64,000 nt of DNA from Sphingomonas sp. KR3-1 (GTDB lineage Bacteria; Pseudomonadota; Alphaproteobacteria; Sphingomonadales; Sphingomonadaceae), in the NCBI RefSeq assembly GCF_040049295.1, contig NZ_JBDZDQ010000002.1, forward strand, positions 62,001 to 126,000, written 5' to 3'. The notes below the pieces were generated by a model, which did not search any database, was not told where the DNA came from, and saw only the letters and a program-made list of their open reading frames with translations. Below, one piece after another: positions 24,297-37,109 of this stretch; the first letter of the stretch is position 1, and every line of letters begins with the position of its first letter. Made by a program: the position numbers and the translations under genes.

Positions 24297-24571
24297 TGGT
24301 CGCCTCCCTGGTTCCATACGAAGCCGAACAGCAGGACCGCGACCGCGCCGAACGAGAGCGTTGTCCTGACCGGGGAAAGGTCGATGTCGTGGATGACGAG
24401 CATGTCGAGGATGAGGACGACGTTGTTGAGCGCGAGCAGTGCGAAGCACAGCGCGCTCCAGAACAGCATCGGCATGCGCGACCGCCGCCAGGTGCGCCCG
24501 AGCAGCCAAGCGCATGCAACGCTGGTCAGGAAGCACAGGCCATAGACAATCGTCGGCGCGATCTCGCCCAA
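24293..24571 (-). CDS. DUF5985 family membrane protein (first copy)
   Basis: A 92-residue protein with three hydrophobic helices (TIVYGLCFLTSVACAWLLG, MLFWSALCFALLALNNVVLIL, TTLSFGAVAVLLFGFVW) and the short RTWRRSR turn. It is the same general type as the following gene (DUF5985). Start at 24571 lies 3 bases after the stop of the winged-helix-like gene, so all three are one operon. Function unknown; the close linkage to a regulator-like gene and, divergently, to a large hybrid kinase suggests an envelope-stress signalling role (inference). Confidence 0.83.
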   Translation of the reverse strand: MGEIAPTIVYGLCFLTSVACAWLLGRTWRRSRMPMLFWSALCFALLALNNVVLILDMLVIHDIDLSPVRTTLSFGAVAVLLFGFVWNQGGDQ

Positions 24572-24574
24572 GCC

Positions 24575-24946
24575 TCAGTCCTTTCGCACGCGAAACGCGT
24601 CGGCAAACGCGTTCAGCCCCCCGCTTGACGACGACACGATCAGGCGCCGGACCTTGTCCGGACTGCTGGCATATTGTGCTTCGGCCGCGCGCGCCAGCGC
24701 GTCCAGCGCCGCGCTCGCCGGCTGATAGTGCACACGATCGGGCAAATGCAGCACGACGAGGCCCGCGGCGACGAGCGCGTCGAGGCTCTGATCCACGACC
24801 AGTTCGCTGGCGCGGAGGCCGGCGACCAGCTCGGCGCGGCTCCAGTCACGCTCGGCGCCCTTTCGCAGGAAGCAGAGCAGCTCGAGCGCCCAGACGGATC
24901 GGAAGGTGGAACGGATGAAACCGGATAGGTCGTGCCGCGCGGGCAT
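24575..24946 (-). CDS. Small winged-helix-like protein
   Basis: A 123-residue protein. Start at 24946 was preferred because AGGGAG precedes it; the open frame extends to 25015. Residues about 10-80 (FIRSTFRSVWALELLCFLRKG, SRAELVAGLRAS, VVDQSLDALVAAGLVVL) have the helix pattern of a winged helix domain, and the remaining tail is Ala-rich. Possibly a transcriptional regulator or an adaptor; the basic tail is not strong. It leads the operon with the two DUF5985 genes and is divergent from the poly-HAMP kinase (198 bases between starts). Confidence 0.65.
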   Translation of the reverse strand: MPARHDLSGFIRSTFRSVWALELLCFLRKGAERDWSRAELVAGLRASELVVDQSLDALVAAGLVVLHLPDRVHYQPASAALDALARAAEAQYASSPDKVRRLIVSSSSGGLNAFADAFRVRKD

Positions 24947-25144
24947 TGCCCTGCTTTTCTCCCTGGACGGCCCCCACCGGTCCGGGCTTCCTAACCCTTG
25001 ATCTCGATTAGGCAACCCCTGGGACAGGTGGCTGCGACGGGCCGAGATTTTCTGCGCGCGAAAGCCGAAAGCTCTGCTATGTCAGGGGCTAGCGACCGGG
25101 GGGTCGTCTTTTTCAAGCGGGGTGGGAGATGCTTGGAGCTGTGA

Positions 25145-30509
<5,365 letters not shown>

Positions 30510-30517
<8 letters not shown>

Positions 30518-32606
30518 GATGACGCGAACGGTGGTTCCGATCTCTCCCGCGGTCGTGATGGGGCCGGTGGAGGCCGTGCTCTCCCCGGATCCGCTGCCGG
30601 TGGATCCGGTGCGCGTGCTCCTGGTCGATGACGACGAGCGCAATCTCATCGCCATCTCCACCGTGCTGGAGGATGTCGCCGAGATCGTCGTCGCCAAATC
30701 GGGCGAAGAGGCGCTGCGGCATTTGCTGCGCACCGAATTCGCCGTGATCCTGCTCGACGTCTACATGCCCGGGATCGACGGCTACGAGACCGCCAGGCTG
30801 ATCCGCGAGCGCGAGCAGACGCGGCGCGTGCCGATCGTCTTCCTCTCCGCGGTCAACAAGGAGATGGAGCATCTGCTGCGCGGCTATGCGAGCGGCGCGG
30901 TGGACTATGTGTTCAAGCCGGTGGAGCCGACGGTGCTGCGCTCCAAGGTCGCGGTGTTCGTCGATCTCTATGCGATGCGCAAGGAAGTGCAGCGCACCGC
31001 CGAGCGCCAGAAGCGCCTGCTCGACGAGAATCTGCGCGCCAATGCCGAGCGGCTTCATGCCGAGCAGCAGCTGCGCATCGCCGAGCAGCGCCAGGCCGCG
31101 ATCATCGCCTCGCTGCCGATCATCCTCTATCTCGAGGAAGTCGGCGCCGAGCAGCGCGTGCCCAAATATGCCAGCGGCAATTTCGAGGCGCTGACCGGCT
31201 ACACGCTCGACACGGTGCGGCGCACTCCGGGCCTGTGGGCCGACCGGCTGCATCCCGAGGACCGCGAGCGCGTACTCGCTGCGCTCGCCACCCGGTCGCA
31301 GGGCGGGGCGCACTCGGTGGAATATCGCTGGCGCTGCGCGAACGACGAATATCGGCATTTCCTCGACCAGGCAGTGCTGGTGCGCGACGGCACCGGCGCG
31401 CCGCTCGAATATGCCGGCACGTTGCTCGACATTTCCGATCGGCGCGAGCTCGAGAGCCAGCTCAACCATATCCGCAAGATGGACGCGATCGGCCAGCTGA
31501 CCGGCGGCATCGCGCATGATTTCAACAATTTGCTCGCCGCGGTGCTCGGCGGCATCGGGATGATCGAGCGGCGCATCCCGCTCGATCCCGCGCAGAAGAA
31601 ACTCGTCGAGATGTCGCGCCACGCCGCCGAGCAGGGCAGCGAGCTAGTGCGGCACCTGCTCGCCTTCTCGCGGCGCCAGAAGCTAGAGCCTGCCGCGGTC
31701 GACGTGGCGAAGCTGGCCGAGGCGGTGGGCAATCTGCTTGCCCACACGCTGGGCGGACGGGTCGAGCTGGCCTGGCAGCGCGAGGACGGGCTGCGCGACG
31801 TGTTCGCCGACAGCGCCCAGCTCGAGCTGGCAATCATGAACCTGGTAATCAATGCGCGCGATGCGATGCCGGATGGCGGCACCGTGACCGTGGAGGCGAG
31901 CAACCGGACGATCGATACGGGGCAGGAGCTTGCCGGCCTGCGGCTCGATCCGGGCGACTATGTGCTGCTCACCGTGGCCGACACCGGCTGCGGCATCGCC
32001 GCCGAGCAGATCGAGCAGGTGATGGAGCCCTTCTTCACCACCAAGCCGGTGGGCAAGGGGACGGGGCTCGGGCTCAGCATGGTCTATGGCTTCGCCAAGC
32101 AATCGGGCGGCGCGATCCGGCTGAGCAGCGAGCTGGGCATCGGGACCCGGGTCGAGCTGTGGCTGCCCGCCGCGTCGGCGGAGAAGGGCGCGCAGATCGA
32201 CCAGGGCGCGGAGCCGCCGGCCACCGCGCAGGGCGATCCCGCGCCGCTGCGGATCCTGCTCGTCGACGATCATGAGGGCGTGCGCAGTACCACGGCGGCG
32301 ATGCTGGAGGACATGGGGCACCATGTCTCCGAAGCCTGTGAAGGCGCGATCGCGCTGGAGATGGTGCGCGAGAACCCGGAAGGCTTCGACCTGGTCCTCA
32401 GCGACTATGCCATGCCGCGGCTCTCGGGGACCGAGCTGGTGCGCGCACTGCGCGCGCTGCGGCCCGAGCTGCCCGCCGTCCTCATCACCGGCTATGCGGA
32501 GCCCAACCTCCATTCCGAGGAGCAGCGGGACCTGCCGGTGCTGATCAAGCCCTTTACCGTGCAGGCGCTGGCGGCAACGCTGCGGGAAGCGAGCGACGCG
32601 CCCTAG
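30510..32606 (+). CDS. Hybrid kinase REC-PAS-HisKA-HATPase-REC
   Basis: A 698-residue soluble protein. An N-terminal receiver ([12 protein letters not shown], Asp in [13 protein letters not shown], Lys in VFKPVEP), coiled coil, PAS/PAC domain (about 190-310), HisKA with [14 protein letters not shown], HATPase ([17 protein letters not shown]), and a C-terminal receiver ([28 protein letters not shown]). The start at 30510 overlaps the kinase gene before it by 8 bases; ATG 30519 is an alternative with better ribosome-site spacing. It likely receives phosphate from, or passes it to, the poly-HAMP kinase. No HPt protein is encoded nearby. Confidence 0.93.
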
Positions 32607-32687
32607 CTTTCGGGCGATTTTGCGCATCGCCAGGCGGGCAGGGCATCGCTAATCCGGGCCAACCACTGGCAGGAAGAAATCGATTCC

Positions 32688-34226
32688 ATGACTGCTTTCA
32701 GCGAAGCATCTCCGCGTGGCGCCGAGCGGGGGCGCCGGGTCCGCTCGGTCGTCATCCTGGGCGGCGGCACCGCCGGGTGGATGACCGCGACCGCGCTGGC
32801 CAGGCAGTTTGGCGGCACGCTGGATATCACGCTGCTCGAATCCGAGGAGATCGGCACCGTCGGCGTCGGCGAGGCGACGATCCCGACGATCCACTGGTTC
32901 AACCAGCTGATCGGCCTCGACGAGGCGGCGTTCCTGCGCGAGACCAAGGCGAGCTTCAAGCTCGGCATCGAGTTCGTCGACTGGGTGCGGCCGGGCCATC
33001 GCTATTTCCACCCGTTCGGCACGTTCGGCGTGCAATTCCCGGGCGTCGCCTTCCACCATCGCTGGATGAAGGCGCGGGCCGAGGGGCTCGACCTGCCGCT
33101 CTCGGCCTTCTCGCTGGCCGACGAACTGGCGCAGCAGGGGCGCTTCGCCACGCCGGCGGGCGACGCGCGCTCGATCCTCTCGACGCTCGGCTATGCCTAT
33201 CATTTCGATGCGAGCCTCTATGCCCGGCACCTGCGCGGGATCGCCGAGGCGGGCGGGGTGACGCGCATCGAGGGCAAGCTGCAGGATGTCGAGCGGGACG
33301 GCGAGAGCGGGCTGGTGACCGCGCTCACCACCCAGCGCGGCGAGCGGCTGGAGGGCGACCTGTTCGTCGATTGCTCGGGCTTCCGCGCGCTGCTGATCGA
33401 CGGCGCGATGGGCGGCGGGTTCGAGGACTGGTCGCACTGGCTGCCTTGCGACCGCGCCGTCGCGGTGCCCTGCGCACGGCTCGACGATACGACGCCCTTC
33501 ACCCGCTCGACCGCGCGCCCGGCGGGGTGGCAGTGGCGCATTCCGCTCCAGCACCGGATCGGCAACGGCCATGTCTTCGCCAGCCGCTTCATGGGCGAGG
33601 ACGAGGCGACCGCGATGCTGATGGCGAACCTCGACGGCGAGGCGCTCGCCGAGCCGCGGGCGCTGCGCTTCACCGCGGGCACGCGGCGCAAGGCGTGGAT
33701 CGGCAATGTCGTGGCGCTGGGGCTGTCCTCGGGCTTCCTCGAGCCGCTCGAATCGACCTCGATCCACCTGATCCAGAGCGGCATCGCCAAGCTGCTGACG
33801 CTGTTCCCGGACCGCGACATGGATCCGATGCTGGCCGAGCGCTACAACGGGCTGCTCAACGCGGACATGGACAATATCAAGGACTTCCTGATCCTTCACT
33901 ATCACGCCAATCCGGGACGTACGGAGCCGTTCTGGGTGGAGCGTCGCGAGATGGAATTGCCGGAGAGCCTGGTGGCGCGCGAGGAACAATATCGCCGCTC
34001 GGGCCGCCTGATGCTGGGCGGCGAGGAGCTGTTCCGCGACGCGAGCTGGCTGGCGGTCCTCAACGGCCAGGAGATCGTGGCAGGGGACTATAATCCGCTC
34101 GCCGACGTCCTCGACAGCGCCACGAATATCGCCCAGGTCCGCCAGGTCGCCGAGGTGATCCAGCGCGCGGCGCCGACCCTGCCGCTGCACGATGCGGCAC
34201 TGGCAGCGGCGATGGCGCAGGGGTGA
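32688..34226 (+). CDS. Tryptophan 7-halogenase-like flavoprotein
   Basis: A 512-residue member of the flavin-dependent tryptophan-halogenase family (about 500 aa). FAD site GGGTAGW near residue 24, the glutamate/glycine segment EEIGTVGVGEATIPTI, the conserved Lys in ASFKLGIEFVDW where catalytic Lys79 of PrnA sits, the W.W.IP motif (WQWRIPLQHR) and EPLESTSIH where the second catalytic Glu lies. Sphingomonad and Caulobacter members occur in carbohydrate loci next to TonB receptors rather than in antibiotic clusters; their substrate is unknown. Downstream DUF6445 gene overlaps as GTGA. First gene of locus 1. Confidence 0.9.
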   Translation: MTAFSEASPRGAERGRRVRSVVILGGGTAGWMTATALARQFGGTLDITLLESEEIGTVGVGEATIPTIHWFNQLIGLDEAAFLRETKASFKLGIEFVDWVRPGHRYFHPFGTFGVQFPGVAFHHRWMKARAEGLDLPLSAFSLADELAQQGRFATPAGDARSILSTLGYAYHFDASLYARHLRGIAEAGGVTRIEGKLQDVERDGESGLVTALTTQRGERLEGDLFVDCSGFRALLIDGAMGGGFEDWSHWLPCDRAVAVPCARLDDTTPFTRSTARPAGWQWRIPLQHRIGNGHVFASRFMGEDEATAMLMANLDGEALAEPRALRFTAGTRRKAWIGNVVALGLSSGFLEPLESTSIHLIQSGIAKLLTLFPDRDMDPMLAERYNGLLNADMDNIKDFLILHYHANPGRTEPFWVERREMELPESLVAREEQYRRSGRLMLGGEELFRDASWLAVLNGQEIVAGDYNPLADVLDSATNIAQVRQVAEVIQRAAPTLPLHDAALAAAMAQG

Positions 34227-34891
34227 TCCGGCCGGACATCAGCGCGCGGCGGATCGGGGCGGAGGGCCAGCCGATCGCGATCGTCGATGGCTTCCATCCC
34301 GATCCCGACGCGCTGCGTGCGGCGGCGCTGGCCGCGGCGTTCGCGCCGGGGCGGCACCATTATCCGGGGATCCGCGCGCCGCTGCCGGGCGACTATTTCG
34401 CGCAGGTGCGGGCGGGGCTGGTGCCGGTGCTGCGCAACGTGTTCGGGCATGGATCGGGCGTCGAGCTGCTCGATGCCAGCTTCTCGATCGTCACCACGCC
34501 GCCAGAGGCGCTCGCGGTCGAGCAGCGGCTGCCGCATGTCGATGCGGTGCAGCCGGGGCGGATCGCGCTGGTGCATTATCTGTCGCCGGGCGACGGGACG
34601 GCGTTTTTCCGCCACCGTGCCACGGGGTTCGAGACGATCGATGCGGGGCGCTCGGCCGCCTATCTCGCCGCGCTCAATGCCGAGCTGCGCGCCGATCCGC
34701 CGGCCGCGGCCTATCCCTTTGGCGACACGAGGCTTTTCGAGCGGATCGCCCAGGTTGACGCGGGCTACAACCGCGCGGTGATCTATCGCAGCGCGCTGCT
34801 CCACAGCGGCGCGATCGCGCAGGATGCCGCGCTGGCCAGCGATCCCGCCACCGGGCGGCTCACTGTCACCGCGTTTCTCTCCGCCTCGTAA
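34223..34891 (+). CDS. DUF6445 family protein
   Basis: A 222-residue protein starting at GTG 34223 overlapping the halogenase-like stop. Segments IVDGFHPDPDALR near the start, HYPGIRAPLPGDY, LPHVDAV followed by LVHYLSPGDGTAFFRHRATG, and a C-terminal NRAVIYRSALLHSG are typical of DUF6445, small proteins routinely linked to tryptophan-halogenase-like genes. The His in LPHVD and the later His/Ser resemble the iron site of prolyl-hydroxylase-like 2-oxoglutarate oxygenases (HxD...H), so a dioxygenase fold is plausible (inference). Confidence 0.82.
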   Translation: MIRPDISARRIGAEGQPIAIVDGFHPDPDALRAAALAAAFAPGRHHYPGIRAPLPGDYFAQVRAGLVPVLRNVFGHGSGVELLDASFSIVTTPPEALAVEQRLPHVDAVQPGRIALVHYLSPGDGTAFFRHRATGFETIDAGRSAAYLAALNAELRADPPAAAYPFGDTRLFERIAQVDAGYNRAVIYRSALLHSGAIAQDAALASDPATGRLTVTAFLSAS

Positions 34892-34896
34892 AAGAT

Positions 34897-34930
34897 GCCC
34901 GTCATCCCCCGGGAAGGCGGGATGACGGGC
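34897..34930. terminator. Bidirectional hairpin terminator
   Basis: Inverted repeat with arms GCCCGTCATCCC (34897-34908) and GGGATGACGGGC (34919-34930) around a 10-base loop, between the convergent DUF6445 and glycosidase genes. The arms resemble the sphingomonad ATCCCGG-type palindromic repeats. Confidence 0.82.
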
Positions 34931-34944
34931 GAGGGGGTGATCGG

Positions 34945-37023
34945 TTAGTGTTTGCGCGTCTTCGCCGGCGCTGCCTTGGGCGGCTGCACCGCGAGATAGA
35001 CGGTGCTCCACAGCTGCGCGGCATTGGACTCATCGACGTCCGCCTTGCCGGCGCCGAACGCGACGACCTTGTAGCGGCCATTCTCATAGGCCCAGGACCA
35101 GAGCTCGGAGCTCTGCGTCGCCCGGGTCGCCTGGATCGCGCGCCACAGCCGGGCCTGGGCATCCTTGAGCACCGCGCGGGTGGCGGGGGGCAGGTCGGTG
35201 CGGGCCAGCTGGCGCTCGAGGCCGGCGGCGAACAGCGCCTGCTGCCACGACCACACCACCGCGCCGTGATAGGCGGCGGGGGTGAAGCGGTCCTGCACTT
35301 CGGGGCTGGCCAGCGCCGGGTTGGCGACGAGCAGCCCGATATCGGTCATCAGGCCCGCCGGGAACGGTCGCGCGAGCGCGCCGACATAGGTCTGCAGATC
35401 GGCCGGATCGGGATGGCCGAAGAGCAGCGAAAAGCCTTCGTCCGAATTGATGATCGGCACCGGCTTGCCATGATCGTCGAGCGCGATCGCGTGGTAGCGA
35501 AGCGGCTGGCCCTTGAGCGCGGCAAGCGCCGGGCCGGCGGGAACGCCGACGCGGGCGGCATAAGCGCGGACCTGGGTGGCGGCGTCGGCCGGCTGGGTTT
35601 CCACTGCGAACATGCCCGGCACCTGGCTCCGCCAGGTCGCGGCCATGGCATGCGCGCGGGCAAAGGCGGCGCGGTCGCCGGCCTTTAGATAGCTGTCGAG
35701 CAGGCCGGCGCGGAACAGCTTGTCCGTCGCCTCGAGCGCGGCAGGGATGAGGATCGCGTTCACGTCATAGGGATAACGGCCGCGGCCGAGCCCTTCCTCG
35801 CTGTCGCGCCATTCGCCGGTCAGCCGCCCGGCCTTGACCGCGACCAGCTTGCGCCAGGCCGGGTCGCGGACGAAGGGCTCGGCCTGGTCGAGCACGAAGC
35901 GCAGGTTACGCACGAGCAGGACGCCCGCGGTATCGGTGGTGCCGGGGCGGGCGACGCTCGGCACGTTGCGCGCGAGGAAGCTGCGCGCCGCGGCGCGGTT
36001 CGCGGGGTTGAGCAGATATTCGGCGGCTACGGGCGCGAGCATATAGTCGTCGTCGATCATCGCATAATCGAGCGTCGGCGTGTCGCCGCTCTTGTCGCCA
36101 TGCGCCTTGTGATCGACCAGCGCGAACTCGGAGAGGCCTTCCTCGTGCGCGACGTCGCCGTCCGGATCGAGCCGGGCGAGCACCGCGCCGAGCCCGGCCT
36201 CGACCGCCGCGCCCTTGAGCGCGGGCATCAGCAGCCGGACCGACATCAGCGTGTCGCGGCCGAAATAGGTGTCGAAGCGCCACGAACCGGCGAGGAACTT
36301 CTCGCGGTAGCTAAGGAACGCCAACGCGTTGCGCGCGGCGGGATCGGCTGCGGCGTGCGTGTTCAGCAGCTCGGCCTTGCTGAGGCCGGTCAGCGGCGTG
36401 TCGCCGGTCGCCGCGACGATCCGCAACCGGATGCGCCCATTCGCGCCGGCGACGATCTCGCCCTTCTCGATCCGGCCGTCCAGCACCTGGATCTCCAGGC
36501 TGTAGCCCGGCGCGCCATCCACCCGGTCGCGGGCATAGAGGATGCGGTTGCCGTCGACACGCATCGGCGCCGCTACTTCGGCAGGGAAGCGGCTGACCGA
36601 CTGGTAGTCGCGCAGGAAGCGGACATTGGAGAGCACCGCCCGCTTGGGCGAAAGCCGGGCCGCGTCGATCGTGGCGATCGCCTCGATCCCGTGGAGCGGG
36701 CGGCCCTTGCCGTCGGCGAAGGTGACCGGGCGCGGCGCCTGGTCGAGCTGCCAGCTGGCGGGGCGGGCGAGCGGCTGAAACCACAGGCCGACGCCGCTAT
36801 TGCCGGCCGGGAACGCAACGAGGATGCGCGGATCGCTGCCGTTACGCAGCAGCAGATGCGCCGCGACCTTGCCGTCGCGCACGAACGCGTTGAGGTTCTG
36901 CCCCTCGGTCAGGCTGTAGGCCAGCTCGGGCGCCTTCACTGCGCGCTTCTGCGCCAGCGCCGCCGTGCTCGTGCCCGCGAGCAGCAGCCCGCCCGCCAGC
37001 ATCAACCGCATCGAACCTCGCAT
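34945..37023 (-). CDS. Exported alpha/alpha-barrel glycosidase-like protein
   Basis: A 692-residue protein with a signal peptide ending in STAALAQ. Start at 37023 follows AAGAGGAG. The C-terminal 480 residues are helical with landmarks FDTYFGRDTLMSVRLLMPAL, AHEEGLSEFALVD and TLDYAMIDDDYML, the kind of W/Y..RDT and acidic pairs seen in six-hairpin (alpha/alpha)6 glycosidases such as glucoamylases and glycogen-debranching enzymes. The N-terminal 230 residues are a beta domain. I cannot assign a numbered GH family. It lies directly downstream of the TonB receptor, which suggests it acts on the imported oligosaccharide in the periplasm. Confidence 0.72.
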   Translation of the reverse strand: MRGSMRLMLAGGLLLAGTSTAALAQKRAVKAPELAYSLTEGQNLNAFVRDGKVAAHLLLRNGSDPRILVAFPAGNSGVGLWFQPLARPASWQLDQAPRPVTFADGKGRPLHGIEAIATIDAARLSPKRAVLSNVRFLRDYQSVSRFPAEVAAPMRVDGNRILYARDRVDGAPGYSLEIQVLDGRIEKGEIVAGANGRIRLRIVAATGDTPLTGLSKAELLNTHAAADPAARNALAFLSYREKFLAGSWRFDTYFGRDTLMSVRLLMPALKGAAVEAGLGAVLARLDPDGDVAHEEGLSEFALVDHKAHGDKSGDTPTLDYAMIDDDYMLAPVAAEYLLNPANRAAARSFLARNVPSVARPGTTDTAGVLLVRNLRFVLDQAEPFVRDPAWRKLVAVKAGRLTGEWRDSEEGLGRGRYPYDVNAILIPAALEATDKLFRAGLLDSYLKAGDRAAFARAHAMAATWRSQVPGMFAVETQPADAATQVRAYAARVGVPAGPALAALKGQPLRYHAIALDDHGKPVPIINSDEGFSLLFGHPDPADLQTYVGALARPFPAGLMTDIGLLVANPALASPEVQDRFTPAAYHGAVVWSWQQALFAAGLERQLARTDLPPATRAVLKDAQARLWRAIQATRATQSSELWSWAYENGRYKVVAFGAGKADVDESNAAQLWSTVYLAVQPPKAAPAKTRKH

Positions 37024-37054
37024 CCGTCTCTCCTCTTGCTTCCGAATATGGAAA

Positions 37055-37083
37055 GGCGCGGCGAACCTTTCAGTTGCCGCGCC
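37055..37083 (-). terminator. Hairpin between TonB receptor and glycosidase genes
   Basis: Arms GGCGCGGC (37055-37062) and GCCGCGCC (37076-37083) form a strong 8-bp stem; in the minus direction it is followed by CTTTCC. It may attenuate transcription from the receptor gene into the glycosidase gene. Confidence 0.65.
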
Positions 37084-37109
37084 CCCCGTTTTACGACCCT
37101 TGCGGGTTA

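Noticed and set aside
32688..34226. Halogenated natural-product biosynthetic cluster
   Set aside because: No NRPS, PKS or indole-pathway genes; neighbours are glycosidases, TonB receptor and DUF6445.
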